The notes beneath the pieces were generated by a model. That model made no database searches, was not told where the DNA came from, and saw only the letters and a program-made list of their open reading frames with translations. From Strigops habroptila (Eukaryota; Chordata; Aves; Psittaciformes; Psittacidae), in contig NC_044278.2 in assembly GCF_004027225.2 (NCBI RefSeq), positions 3,906,001 through 3,970,000 on the forward strand: a stretch of 64,000 bases of DNA, written 5' to 3'. Made by a program: the position numbers and the translations under genes. Of the stretch, positions 1-14,500 are shown one piece after another (within the stretch, counting starts at the first letter, position 1; the number at the start of each line of letters is the position of its first letter).

Positions 1-2512
1 TTTCTTTCTGCTGCCATCAAAGTCATTGCTTAACTAGTCTCTGTTTTGCACCAGCTGAGTTCACATAGGAGTCCTTTGAACCTCTTCATGTCGTTCTGTC
101 TTTATGAGAAGTGGGTTGTAATCTTAACATATCTAAAACTCTCCTGTTGTTTTGCATGAGGAAATACTGCTGCCTCCTTCATTAGCCTCCTTTGCTAGCA
201 ATTTATCTTGTCACTGTGTTCTCTGTGACGTTCTTCTCCAGCTTGCTGCCTTGCTCCCTCCTTTCTAAGCATCTAAATACCCTTCCTTCCTTTTTCTGCC
301 CATCTGGCAACTGAGGTGGTCTAACTGTTTGCTTCTGCCACATGGGGAAGGTTCTGCTCCCTCTTCCACTTTACTGCACAGTCATGCTTACTTATTTGTG
401 CTCTCTCCGGTATTTGGTTACATGAGTTTAACTGGATCACAGAAGGATCTGATAAGCTTCAGAGCTGGTGTGAAACTTTTGCTGTGTGATGAGGAGGGAT
501 GAGCTGAGGAAAGAGAACCTTTCCGCTCTCAACAGCAGTTGGTTCTTATATGGACCGTAATGCACAACTCTTTAGTTTTCCTAGTTTTCCTAGTTTTTTA
601 GTTTTTCAGTTTTCAGGATAGCTTTTGGTCATTTCTTAGAAATGCTATGCCCTCCTATTTGATAATGCTTTGATTCTTGCTTCTAACCTGCTTTTTCACT
701 GTCAGTGGTTTGAGTGTAGCTTTGATACTGTTAACAATTCACCCAGAACAAAAACTTTCTCATTATTTGCTTTGCATCCTGAGATCTAACTTGCTTTTCT
801 TTCATTTGTGGTGCTAGCTTTGCATCTTCTCATAATCTTCAGAATCATCAAGCTGGATGCATGTAACTGTCAAATCTCAAGAATTTTCTGACTTAACCTG
901 TCACACTGACCTGCGGTGTTTTACAGTGTGAACTGTTCAGATAAGGTTTTTCTGTGCTTTTGTACAGTCCTTAACAAAAGGGAAATCTAATCTTCATATC
1001 TGTTTTACTCGGTTATTATTGTACTTGCTTATCTCCTCATCTCTTTTACTTTATTTACTTCTTTTTGAAGAGTTTGTCTCCACCTTTTTCCTCCTTCCCT
1101 CTGTTAAATGTGGAATTACTTTATGTAAATATCACTTGCTTACTTATACTTCTTTAACATATTGCCTGTAGATAGGACACTTATGAAATGTCTTACCTTT
1201 TTCTTTTTGCTATCAATTACTTAAAAGTCTGAAGTCCTCTTCAAACAAGTTTTGCCAGCTGTTACCAATCACTAGACCTTATTCCTATTGCAGTTCTTAT
1301 TTAAAGGAAAATATCTTTGGTCTTCCTTGCCTGGCACTCCCACTATTCCCTGTCTGTAAATCACGTTAGTCTGTTATCTTTGCCACTGCTGGGATCCAGT
1401 TACTCCTGAACCACAGTGGAATCATCCACAATGATTCCTGAATTTTTCTCTGAAAGTTTCCTGTCTTCACAGGGAGACACAGTGCTCTGGCCTTTTCCGT
1501 GTGCTCTGAGAAGAAGTACTCTCTTTTTTCTGTGCTTCGTGACATATACTGATTTTTCTCTTTTCTTTGGTCAAATGTGTTTATAAAGAATAGTTAATAT
1601 CTTCTGAATTCTCTTTTTGCTTGGGTTCTTTTAAATCACCACACTCGTTTTCTTGTCTTCTGAGGAATAGCTGGGGCTACCCATGTCAGGCCTGACAACA
1701 GTCTCCTTTTACCTTCTGAACATTGGTAATTACAATTTTGACCATATTCCTTAATTTGTGTTTATTTCATTTAAGTCATCTGCGAAACAGCTGTGATATT
1801 GAGTTTGTCTCTTCAGGTATGTGTGAAACAACTGAATTTTGTAAAGTGTTCTGAGAGTCATTGAAACGCAAAGTGTTATTGGCTTGTCCTGTGTCGCCTT
1901 CCTTGTCTATGTTGCTTTTGCAATTCCAGATTGTGGTTTGAGACATTCAACACTCCCTTCTCCCTAGTTTTGAAATGCTTTTAACACTTTTCACCCATAT
2001 TGTGTCAGTGTGTAACCAGATTTAGTGTAAAGAACTCTCCAGAAAATTCAAATGCACTTCTAATCTTAAAGCAACAGCAGATACATTTATAAAATTTACT
2101 CATACCTGGAAGATATGTATGTTGTGGACATTCAGGTGTTTACTTTGCTTTCATTACTGTGTTTTCTGTAAAAAGTATAAGCTTTAATTCTGTACATTAG
2201 AAGAGAGAAAAAAGAAACAACAATGCAAAGGATTCTGGCAGGCCGGGAACTGAGGGATTCTGAGAACTGGGAATACAGAACTGGGGTGTCTTGACTGCAT
2301 CTTCCGTAATGTTTTAGCCTTCTGTGTCTGCTACACTTGAATATTTAAAATATTATTCTCTCTGTGTCGCCATGACAAGTTTTAATCCTCTGTGGATGTT
2401 GGTTACTTTGGCCCAGCTGTTTTCATTTATTTCATCTACAGTCAGTAGTGAAGTGGCTTTATGTTTTGCAAGTTGCTGGATAAAAATGTTAAGTGCTTCA
2501 TCTCTTCTGCAG
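1..2512 (+). other. GPR89B intron 1 (partial)
   Basis: T-rich, with no long open frames. I looked for the expected first coding exon (about 14 residues beginning MSFL) and did not find it. Nothing else recognised. Confidence 0.6.
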
Positions 2513-2572
2513 GTTCTGTTCTTTGGATTTGGGTGGCTGTTCTTCATGCGTAAGCTCTTCAAGGATTATGAG
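2513..2572 (+). CDS. GPR89B: GPR89B coding exon 2
   Basis: Sixty bases encode [20 protein letters not shown] between a tctgcag acceptor and a gtgaga donor, phase 0 on both sides. An open frame with an ATG starts upstream at 2324, but that part is intron. Confidence 0.95.
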
Positions 2573-5500
2573 GTGAGAAGGGACCTTTCATTACAATTGC
2601 AGTTCCATTTCAAGTCCATGTCTTAAAAGTCCTTTCATTACAAGTCCACGTCTTTAAAATTACTCCCAATTGTAGAAATAATTTTAAAACTGCATTTGGC
2701 CCTTTTTCCTCTCTTTAACCCCTCTTACCTTATTTTTAAGTGTCTCTACAGTTGCTTTCGTTTTACTTCCCACTTGTGCTTCTGTTTGAAAGACTCCTCG
2801 ATACCTGAGGAAATGGATTCTTCTGAGGCCAGTGAAAGTTTCCATATTGGCTACTGTTAAATAAAAATAATAAATATGGAGGAGGTGCAGGGATGATAGG
2901 AAACTGTTTTGCTTTTTGTTTGAGTAAGCCTGCCTTATGTAATTGTAAACATTTTGAGACAAAATCAGTTTCAGTGGTAACTTTAAACTCAGTGAGGTGT
3001 GTTCATTGTGTCTAAGTTGCTTTTGAGAATGGGATGGGGTAAAACTGCTGCATTCTCTTGCCTCTAGAGATTTATGGGAGAATATACTCTAGGTTAGAGA
3101 TGGCTGAAGTGTGAGGCACATTCAGACCCGAAAAGTTTTTCTGCTGTGGATCTTATTTTAAAGTCTAAGGGTAAGATCAAAGAGCTCTGTTAATAGGGGT
3201 CTCTCAAGTTGACATAGAGCATTGCGTGCTTGACATCCCTTCTGTGTAAAGCATCTCTGTTAAATGTGCCAATAGTTGCAATCAGTGTAATACCGAGCAG
3301 CTTATGAGGTTGCTCTCTGTTTCCAACAGGCTGTTGCTTACCTGCTATTTAGATAAAGAGCAAGGTGCCTTGAAACAAGAGACGCAGTTGTGTGCCATTG
3401 TACCTTGTGATTTGTTTTTGCTACCTGAGGGATATCGGGATGCCATTCTTGCAATGGAAATGTCTGATGCCTCTGGCTTGTTTCCTCCATTGCAGGTGCG
3501 ACAGTATGTGGTCCAGGTGATCTTCTCTGTGACTTTTGCCTTCTCTTGTACCATGTTTGAACTCATCATCTTTGAGATTTTGGGAGTGCTGAACAGCAGG
3601 TGAGTCTGTGAGCTCACTTGAGGACTAGCCTGCCTTGTGTTCTGCAGTATCTTCAGTCCAGCTTCTAAGTTACTGGATTAGTCTTGGATTGGGGAAATCA
3701 TGTGAGAAAATTGTCAACAACTCAGTGAAGGTATTTGAGCCACAACATTTGTTTATTTGACAGAACATGAAACTAGCAGCCATAAGCTTCTGATTTTCCA
3801 TGCAATTGCTTTTAGAGTGGTCTAGGTCCCCGGAGCAAGGCTTTACTCTTTGACTTTCTCCATTTGTGAAGTTAAAAGAAACAATTTCTTTTATGGGAGT
3901 ACTGTAAAGCTTCAGGTCATGCTGAAGAGCACTTTTCAGAAGTTAAGGACTGTAGAAACTATAAGCAACTAGTGTTTCTGTGGTGGTCGGAACAGTGAAT
4001 AAGATGTGAAGGTAATTGGGGAGTGAAAACTTCTTCTGTAATAATATGATATTTGTGAATCAAAGGCGCATCTTCCCTTGACATAGGGTGGGGACTTCTA
4101 CATAAAGGGATGCTAAAAACTGTCTACTTCAGAAGTCAGTAGGAAAGAGAAGATAGAACAGTAACATGTAGAGGCTAGCTGGGTTTCCGATTTATCCTCT
4201 CTCATCATACTAGTGTAAGAGAGCAGTCAAAGGAGTTGAAAGGCAAGAAGTGCAAAACTGATAAAAGATAATGTTAGTTCCGACTCTGTGTTATTAATCT
4301 GTAGAGCTTGCAGCTATGTGAGGAGAATGCTTTTAGAAGTTTCAGTAAAGGGCTGGACATCAATATAGATAAAAATGTTTGCCTGTGAACTAGCTAGGAA
4401 AAAGTGACAAGGATCATCATAATATCTCCTTCCCTGAGGCATAAAGAAGTTATGAGTTAATATTGGGCACAAGACATGTATTTTTTCTATTCAACCTAAG
4501 TAAATGGTCAGTTCAGCCAAGATAAATCTCATCTGCATTTGACTAATCTGCTTTGCTCAGAGGAGCATCAATCATTTTGATATACACGTGTATTTTTAAA
4601 CTTTTGCTTTGCAATGTCTTGCACATGCAACAGCTCACTCTGGAGTCAATTGTGTTGAATTACGAGCATTAAATATTTGAATCTTTCCAATTTGAGTTAG
4701 CCCTTTTTTGACTCAGCCACTCATTACAGAATTACTTACTGCTCATACTTAGTTTTGATTTATTGTTCAACTGGATGGGTGGTAAATTGAATGAATCATG
4801 CTGCAGCTGGCATTAGTCACCGTAGAAAATACAGTGTTGAATAAAATAGCCCAGTGTGGTTTTCTGAGTAGTTGTTAATTTTGAAATGTACACTTTTGAG
4901 CTCTGTGTTTAAAAAAAAACCCCAAAAAAACAGAGCAAACACCCTCCACCTCCCCAAACAGCAAAATCCTAGGCCTATATTATCCAATGCTTGGTGTAGT
5001 TGGAAGGATTGCATTGAAATGCAGTTGTCTTTGAGAAATGTGCTGTATTATGGTAGCATGCTAATCAGTATTTTGGCTTTATTTTAGCTCTCGATACTTT
5101 CACTGGAAGCTGAACCTGTGTGTCATTTTGCTCATCCTAGTCTTCATGGTGCCCTTCTACATTGGTTACTTTGTTGTGAGCAATATCAGATTATGTGAGT
5201 ACCTGGTTTATGGCAGTGGGGCTGCTAATGTGAGACTAAACGTGCAAATGAGAAATATCTTTCCTGAGAGACATGGGTTGCTCACTATCCCCATAGCTCA
5301 CTCCTTCCTTTGTCTTTGTTCTGGCTAGATAACTTCTCTTTGGAATTCAGTGCTTTAGCATGAACTGTTAAGCAGTTACAAGATACTTTACATGACCCCA
5401 GCAAGTGTATCCTTTCTTCATGGGTTTTGACAGAGTTGAGCCCTATAGAGTAATGTTACTGGAATTTGTTCCTTTACGATTTTAAGCTTGCAGCCAAACT

Positions 5501-8500
5501 CTGGAACCCTTGGCAAGACTGTGTTGTTCTGCTAGGGGGTAAAAGATATGAGGCAGAAAAGCTCAATAAATCACTCTTGAGGCAGAAAAACTCAATAAAT
5601 TACCTTTTTTGCTTACTGCTGCCTGGATGAAGCCTCTTCCATGCACTAATGGGCACTTACAAGCTACTGATATTTATTGCTCTTTTGTATTAAGCATAGG
5701 CATGGAGGTTGGGAGTATTAAATGTATAGTTTTGGCATGAAGTTGTCAAGTTTCATGTTGAGGGTCACACAAGAAAGACACAGCTAAGCAATCCCCTGTT
5801 CGTGGTGCAGACCTCTTCATATGTCTGTGGGGAAAAGCCAAAGTGGTGTGTGGCTGCATCAGCTCTTTCAGACGGTGGTCTCTCAAATAGCTAATCCTGT
5901 AGGAAGGGGCAGGGTGCATACTGCTAACTGGAGCTGTCACTTTTGACTGCCTGTACTCAAAGCAGCCTTTGCACCAATGTAGCAATTTTTCAAGCTAGAA
6001 AAGCCCTAAAGAAAGAACGTCTTTAAAATGCTGTTTTTTATCTCTCATTAGTGCACAGACAGAAACTTCTTTTTGCGTGTGTTCTGTGGTTGACATTCAT
6101 GTATTTCTTTTGGAAGTTGGGGGATCCGTTTCCTATCCTCAGTCCAAAACATGGTGAGTTTCATATTCTTCCTGATTCCTTTGTTATCTCACTTTTATCT
6201 TGGCAATATATTGCTCAGCTGTACATTTGGGACTGTAGAAAGTAGTTCTGCAACTGAGGATATGCTCTGCTTTGAAATCTGCAGTCTGAAGGTTGTCAGA
6301 CTGACAGAAATGGGTGGGTACATCTGAGTTATTTGCATTAGTTTTCTTCCAGTACCACAGGAAAACTTTATGGAAGTGAATGAGTCTTAGCTGGACCTAG
6401 ACTATGTAAGAACATGGCATGCTTTTTGAGGACACAAAAACTCCATCTCCACGAGAAGTTGATCACAATTTTTATTCACTTGTTTCTTTTCTTGTGGAGA
6501 CTAAAGGTAATTTATTTAAGAAGTGAATTGACAACCAATCCTTCATCTGACTTCTTTCAATCAGAATAATGTTTCTTGTGACTGAAATCAGATTAGTTTA
6601 GCATAGATGGCTGTCCATTGAGAAAACATGGCAGGGTGCCTAAACACCAGAGCGTCATAGACTATAGCTAGCAATATGTCTGGCAGTGCATGCTAGCTTC
6701 GGTACAGCTTTGTACACCACCTGAGCCCATACACTTGCATGGTGCTAGAATGTGAGTTAGTGAGTCCTGCTGGATGCCAGAGCTATTTATGTGCAGAGTT
6801 AGCTTGGGTATCTCTGTGTTACAGTCATGGAACCAAGAGTATTTATAGTGGGAAGATACTGTGCTCACTTGGGCTAGTTTAGGTACAGCAGAGTTTGTTA
6901 GCATGTGCCTATATATACTGAATCCTTCAGGCTCTTAAGTGGGCTGAAGGACTATAACACTACAGAACCAGACCACTTATCACCTGGGGTTCCTGTGTAA
7001 ATTATGTTACCCTTATCCCCTGCACTGGAAAAATGTTTGTGCGTTGTTCTCATCAGGTGAGATTCGGTCAGTTTCACTCAAATAGAAATAGGTGAAATAC
7101 ATCTGTCTGTATAGATAAAGATCAACTTAATCTTTCTGTTCTCTAGGAAGCTACTTTACTCTGTACTAATCTGTAAGAGAAAAATTGAAGGACACCAACT
7201 GCAGCAGGGTCTGCTCACCTTTTCATCTCTGATCCTAAAACTACCCTAAGAGAAAGTGTGTTTCTGTGTTTTGTAGTTGTGCCATTTGCCACCGAAATAG
7301 AGCAGCTAGTATAGAGTGCAGATCCCTCTGCTCAGGGTTTTGTTGCCAAGAAAAACACGTATCCACTTTGAGTAGCAGAAGGTGCTTGAGTTGGCAGAAT
7401 ATAATAACCCAATGGGAACTTAGCCATGGGGCTTAGGTAATCATCTTCAGACTATTGAAATGGTTCTGTGGAGCTGTGTAACAACTGCAGGCTTGCAGAA
7501 CTGGTAGTGGGGTGTCTTCTTGTTTTAACTTCTGCTTTACAGGGTGATACCTCCACTTAGCAGTTGTACAGTGCCTTATCTACCAGGTATAGGCATAAGG
7601 TTAGAGCACAGGATTCTATTTCATTTTTTTCCCCAGCTGGAGTGCTGCTCTCGTGCATGTATGGACAAGGCGTGTTGCAGGGCTTTATCATGGGGTAGTG
7701 GCCCAATTCACATAGGTGGGATCCTACTGTGGAGGGAGGCTATGCCTAATGAACCCCTCACACTGCAGTATGTTACCTGTAGTGTCTTTCTCACTGTGCC
7801 CCCCCCGCCCCGCTCACATGCATGAGGAATTGTGTGGACTAGTGGGACCCTTTCAAGTACCAGCAGTGGCACCCTGTGTCACGGAGTGCCTTGCCTGGGG
7901 ATGGTGATGGCCAGTGTGGTGCAGCTTGGGAATGAACCATCAATCAAGGGCTCTGAGTCAGGAGCCCTGGTTCCTCTGCAGACCTGAGTTTGGGAGCTCA
8001 CAGTAGAAGGAAGGTTATGCTTTATGCAGTTACATACCGGTGTTCTAAATGAACTGATCAAAAGAGTAGGGTCACTGTCAGTTTTAGTGGGAAGCATTGC
8101 TTTAACCAGTGGAATGTCATGTCATTTTGGAAGACACCTCTGTTTTAACTGTTGCTGTCTGCCAGCGTGTGGGGCAAAAGGCCAGTGTATTGTAGCACAT
8201 TCTGTAGCTCGTGTAAATCTCTATGCAACTGCACATGACTGGGTGTCTCAGTCTCCCTTTGTGAAGTCTTTTTGCCTTGTTTTCATCATTTATTCCCCTT
8301 CTCTGAAGCATGAAATGTGGCTTGGCGCTTGGCCATCTCAGCTTTGCAGTCATGTAAGCTCCAAATGTGCTGTGTGTGGCAGCTGCTCTATAACTAGCTC
8401 CCTAAAAAGTGAGTGGTGTTTAGTAGCACATGGCACTGTATCCTGAGAAGACAGGTTGAGCTCTGTGTTTAATAGCTGAGAAGAATAAATGTAACTTCAG

Positions 8501-11500
8501 TGCTTGGTGTTGGTTACAGCACAGGCTTGATGTTCATGCTGTATTACGTGACTATATGTTTTTGAGTCTACTTGGTGCTCAGGTGGAATGCCTTTTTGGT
8601 GGTCACCTCAACAACATGTGTGTGTTCACAGGATGAATATAAGCAGCCAGGAGCAGCATAAACTTGTCATGCTGTAGTCATAGAACCATGCAATGTTTAG
8701 GGTTGGAAAGGACCTTAAGATCATCTAGTTCCAACCCCCTGCCATGGGCAGGGATGCCTCACACTTGACCATATCGCCCAAGGCTCTGTCCGACCTGGCA
8801 TTGCACGCTGGCCTACAAGCACAAATGCCATCTGATCTGGAGGGGTTGCTTTTAATGGCAATCGGCAGGATAGGGCTTCCTCTCTATGCTTCAGGCATTT
8901 TTGGGCTAGTTTGTCAGGACTAACAGGTTTGGTAACTCTAATCCTGGTTATTGCAGAAGTGGCTTTATGGAAGATGCTTTCTTTGTAGTGTCTGGTGCAT
9001 GATCCATGTTCCCACCTCAGCAAAGTGCAGTCACTGTTTTATTAATTTAGATGCAAAATGCTGATGCTTAGTCCTCTCCAGATCTGTCTTGGGCTTCTTC
9101 ATATCTAGTTTCCCATCCCTGTTGCTAAGCATGATAACATGCTTTCCCAGGGAGACTTTCTGCCTCCTTTTTCATAGTCCCTGAATTTATTTCATATTAC
9201 CTTTGGTCGTTACAGTGGGAAGGCAGTTGGATTCATTAAGCAGCTCTGTTTGTGTTGGGTTGTGAAGGCACCTAGTGTGGAACAGAGTAAAGGGAGCAAG
9301 GTCACTAATGCCATGTTTTTCCTTTCTCAGGAATCCTGTCTATAGAACAGCTCATCAGCCGTGTGGGTGTGATTGGGGTGACACTCATGGCTTTGCTGTC
9401 AGGATTTGGGGCTGTCAACTGTCCATACACTTACATGTCCTACTTTCTCAGGTAACTGCCGCCTTATGAAATATTTTGTCCACCTTTTTGAGTTTATTAT
9501 TCTGCTTTTCTTGTGGCATTGATTCAAGCTTTTTCATAACTTTGTTTTCTGAATCTAGCTCTTGCCACATCTACGTGCTAGAACCATTTCCATTGGTGAA
9601 GCATATTCTTAGACAGGCTTCTCTCTTCTTTGTTTCATGAACATGTGCCCATTTCCTCTGAAATGGGATAGCAGACCTAACTGGGGGTCTTTGTTTTGCA
9701 GGAATGTGACAGATGCAGATATTCTGGCTTTGGAGCGACGACTCCTTCAGACTATGGACATGATTGTTAGCAAGAAAAAAAGGTGAGAAGGCAGCAGTAA
9801 CATGAAATTATTTATTTCAAGGATTTTCAGTCAATAAAGTGGTTCTTGAAGTTACCAAAATTATTAGACCTGCCAGGGCTATGTGTTCCAGTGAAACAGG
9901 AGGCTGAATGGGGCTGAGCTGTGTGGTGCTTCACTCTGGCCTGATAAGCAACTTTGGTTTTTTACTCAGACATCTGCACTAAATAGTACCCTTTCTTACT
10001 GCAGTGGCACAGATTATGCTTCCAAGACAAATTGTAACTCTGATGGCAGCTTGACTAGACTGTAAGATGGGCATCTTTCTCTCCTGCTGAGTAAGTGACC
10101 TGCAAGCCACCGCAGCTGGCTCTCTTCCTGGTGGTTTCAGTACAGAAGTTGTTTCATACATACTGAGCACTCTCCTGCTCTGTGGATCTGGTGTTTCCTG
10201 GTCAGAGCTGGCTAGTGAGCTTGTGTGGACACAGTTACATTCCTGCAAATGGCAAGGTTTATGTTAGTTAAGTTTTGCAGAACTGCAAACGTAGCGTAGC
10301 ACACAAGCATGCCATCAGAGCTAAAAGCTCTGCTTTTAGCTTATTTCATGTACCCCAAGCAAAGAAGCTGCTTTTGGAAACAAGGTAATTTCATTTACAC
10401 TGAAAAGATTGTCTGCTGTTACAAATTACGTATTATATGCCTTACTAATTGTGCAGAATAGATACAATTACCATAGTCACTGCAAAGGTTTGCCTGCCTG
10501 TCACCAAATTCTCACAGCAGCCCCTCAGACTTTACTTTTGGTGCACTGATGTTTTTACGGAACCTTTTAATGTATGACAAGGCAGCTTTTGGGTAGTCTA
10601 GCCTTGCTGAATTAGTCACCAACATGTGTATCTGCTGATCAGTATTACCATATGAAAGTGTAGTTAAATCATTACATTTTTCTTCCACTTTGTACATGTT
10701 AAGTGGTGAGCAAATGTTAACTCGGTATTTGTGGTCATGTGTGAGTATGTAAGAGAATTTAATTACTCAGGTTTAATTGACTAGGAGCATACTAAAATAC
10801 TGGCTATGGAGTTAAAAGATGTTGTGTAGTGCTGCATCTGAGTCTGTGCTCTTTTGTTTTGTGGACCTCTAGTCCAGGGAGAGTGATTTTGGGACAAATA
10901 TAAGGATGTTTGGGACTTGTAACTGACTGGCACTTTCTTGCCCTCCTATGGCTAGGAAATCTTCTGAATATATCAACTACCTAACCATTACGAAGAGCCA
11001 CATATAGTGTGTTAATTGCTTGGCAATTATATTGAAGTCCATGTATTTAAAAAAAAACCCAAACAAACCAACAAAGACCCTCCTCTAACTATATAGCCTC
11101 AGAAATGTGCAAGAAAAAGCAGAAGCTCAAGTTCTGTAGATTTTTTTTCTTCTTTTTGCTTTGACAGGGAGCGGTGGCTTGCAGAATTGGACTTTACTCA
11201 TACAAAGCAGATCTTTTAAAAGTTAGATTTGTATCAGTCCAAATGCAATCCGAGTCATTTGTCAGAGCAAGCAGCAATAGCAGCATTTCACAGAGCAGGG
11301 GAAAGCTGTTGTTCCATAAATTGTCAGTTACTTGCTCGCTGCCTTTTCAGTGCTACTGATAACTCAGAACTTACCGATGCACACAAGGGTTGTAAGGCAA
11401 TAGAACATAAAGCTTTTTTGTTTTCTTTGCTGATTTTGACATTTCGTCTCATACCAACCCTTATTCACACTGGCTTCCTTGTCAGTAGGAGATAGGTGTT

Positions 11501-14500
11501 AAAAGCTGGTTTTCCCTGATGCTTTTTGCACATGAATTATTGTTCTCTCCTTTCTGAGTGTAGTCAATTAAAGCCTTACGGAAACTCGCCTCTACAATTG
11601 GAAGGTTCTTTATATTCATCCTAGCAGGTGTGAGATAACTAAGCCCCAGGTCTGAAATGCCTAGATTCTGTGACCCTGTTGATTCCCCTTGGGGTCAAAT
11701 CAGCCTATATGGCATAGATATATCACTTACCTACACGTGCAAAATGCATTGGTTTTGCCTATGAATCCTTTCTATGAGTTCTCCAAAACTACTAACTGCT
11801 GTGTGGGTACAGAGATCCCTGTCACCTCTCAGAATAAGATTGCTCTTAGTGTACTTATAACCTTGTGCTTCACCTTGAGATAGCTGCATTTTTGCTGCAA
11901 TGCTATGGGTTGTTTCAGATGGAACTTGTGAATTGGGTACTGGGAAGAAAGCAAGGATTCCAAATGCAATTCTTGTATTTGGCAGCTATCAGGATGGATT
12001 GAATTGTTCTAAGATCTGTTATTTGTAGTCTGTGGCCATATGCGCTTTTATGTGTGTGTTGTGGGGTGCCCCAGGGTCTGTCTTTTGCTGGATGTGGAGG
12101 AGTGATTTTTTTTTTTAATTACAGTGCTTATCAACAACCTTGAAGAGGGCTCAGTGCCAAATGTAGCAATACTGGCTGCAGCTACAAGAAAGGGCCTCAA
12201 CACTATGGAATCATGGATCACCTTGACAATCCTATGAATAGTTTTCAGCTTAGGCCTGGATAACTGGCTCACAAATTTCAATGGGGAGAAATGTGAGGGA
12301 ATGAGGCCAGAAGCCAGCACTGCTCGTGGGGATTATACAGCGGTGCACATGGCAGTGTGAGGGACAATATGCAGCTGCTGCTGTAGTGTTGGAATTAGCT
12401 TTAGCAGTCACGGTCAGATTGCCTGAAGCATCCAGTGATTCAGTCCAATAATGGATTTATGTGTTTCTGCTTCATAACAGCTTGTTATGCAGCCTAGTAG
12501 TGTGTGTGTGACAGCGTATCAGAGTGCTGCTGCATACCATCCAGTGCTCACAGTGCGGGTGTGCAGCGATAAAGAGGTGTTCAAGGGGAGAAAGGAGCAT
12601 GAAAAGTCTTCCTGAACTTGAGATAGCACAGTCATGTGTTTGAGGAAAGGAAAGCGACTAATCATATGACTGAGAAATCCATTTGAATTCTTAGGTTTAA
12701 TTGGGTTCAGATCCCTTTAAGGTTTGAAGCAGGATCCTGAATGGAAGTCTTTGGGAAGTGTCTCACTGAATCTCGCTTGATTAGATCTGGGCTCTCCTCC
12801 AGAGCTAGTCAAGATAATGTTATGAAGCAAGATTGGTGCTTAGGGGGGAAAGAAAGGGGAGCATCTGTTTGCAGTGAATTTAGTTTAACAGTGTCTTCTA
12901 AGGAACTGTGGGGTGTTTTTTTCTTTCTTGGTTTTTGGTCTGGGTTGTTTTGGGTTTTTTTGTTGGTTGGCTTGTTTTTTGAAGGGGGGTTTATTTTGGT
13001 TTTTTTATAAAACCACTTTATTCCTAAGGACTTGTGTTTTCTGTTCTTTCAGGATAGCAGTGGCTCACAGGACAATGTTCCAGAGAGGAGAAGTGCATAA
13101 CAAACCCACTGGCTTCTGGGGAATGATAAAAAGCGTTACAACATCTGTTTCAGGCAGTGAAAGTATCCTTCATCTGCATGCTGGCACCTGCCTTGGGAGG
13201 TGGCTTCAGCTTCCTGCTCTTTGGAAAGGAAGAGCGTTAGTTGGGCCAGTTACAAAGCATTTGTGTTTCAACATGTTTCAGCAGTCTGAGCAAAAGGCTT
13301 AATGTCTCCTGGGAAGTTTGCTGTCTCACACTGTGCTGTCTGACCTTTTGGCCAGAGGTTGGACACAGTTGTGACACGGCTGGGAGTTGTATACTGCTGC
13401 CCTGCCCTGTAAATGTGGTGTTGCATCACCATGGTTGAGGTGTACAGCAAATTGCAGGACAGAGATGCACACTTATCATAGAATCATAAGGTTCTATGAT
13501 AAGCACACTTATAGAACCCATAGAATCATTCTGGGGGTTCAACCACAGAACCCATAGAATGGTTTGGGTTGGAAGGGATTCAAAGCCTCATCCAATCTGG
13601 CCCTGAACACTACCAGGGATGAGACATACACAACGTTTGAGGGCAACCTCTTCCAGTGTCTCACCACTCTCATAGTGTGTAATCTAAATCTACCCTCTTC
13701 CAGTTTAAAGCCATTCCCCTTGTCCTATCATTATATGTCCCTGTAAAAAGTCCCTCTCCAGATTTCTTGTGGGCCCCCTTTAGGTACTGGGAGGCTGCTC
13801 CAAGGTCTCCCCAGAGCCTTCTCTTCTCCAGGCTGAACAAGCCCAACTCTCTCAGTCCATCTTCATAGGAGAGATGCTCCAGCCCTCTGATCATGGTGTT
13901 ACAGTGCAGATGTCTACTACTCCACCACATCACCGATGTGGGAGGCAATTTTCTGTTCTGATGTGTCTTCTGCTCAGATGACTGACCTACCCATTTTTCT
14001 TGTAACTTGAAATATGCTCTTCTGGGCTGGAGAACCTGTGATGTACTTGAGCAAAATAATGGGGTTGACTGAGGTCCTGGAACAATTTGCCTATCCTATA
14101 GTTGGTTTTCTGGCCATGATGGGAAGCCGTGAGAAAAAGAAGGACAGGAAGCAACTTGTTGAACAAATTGTTCTCATGATATAGGCTGGCCACTGGTGCT
14201 ATAGCAGTGTGACAAAAAGGTGGGTAGGAACAGGTGAACAGAAGTTGTTCTGCCGATGTGAAAGGAGTAGAGGGAATCTGTTGGGCTATTACAAGGGTCT
14301 GTATTTATCTAACTTACATTTACATACCAATAGTTTCTGCCAGACCACCTAAAGAGCGCAGTTTGCATATTTAAGGCTGATGACTCTTCTTCCTCTCTGT
14401 TCCTGCTAGCTGTTAAAATCAATTTGGCTATTTGTCAAGACTCTTCATAATAATCACTAATCCCTTGGAGCAGTTACTCAGCAGTTTTGTTTATGAAGAT

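Noticed and set aside
2324-2626. Open frame with ATG running into GPR89B exon 2
   Set aside because: Its N-terminal 63 codons are intron; the exon starts after tctgcag at 2513, where similarity to GPHR begins.
8024-8446. 140-codon Cys-rich open frame in GPR89B intron 5
   Set aside because: No signal, domain or splice support, and an overlapping minus frame of equal quality. Taken as chance.
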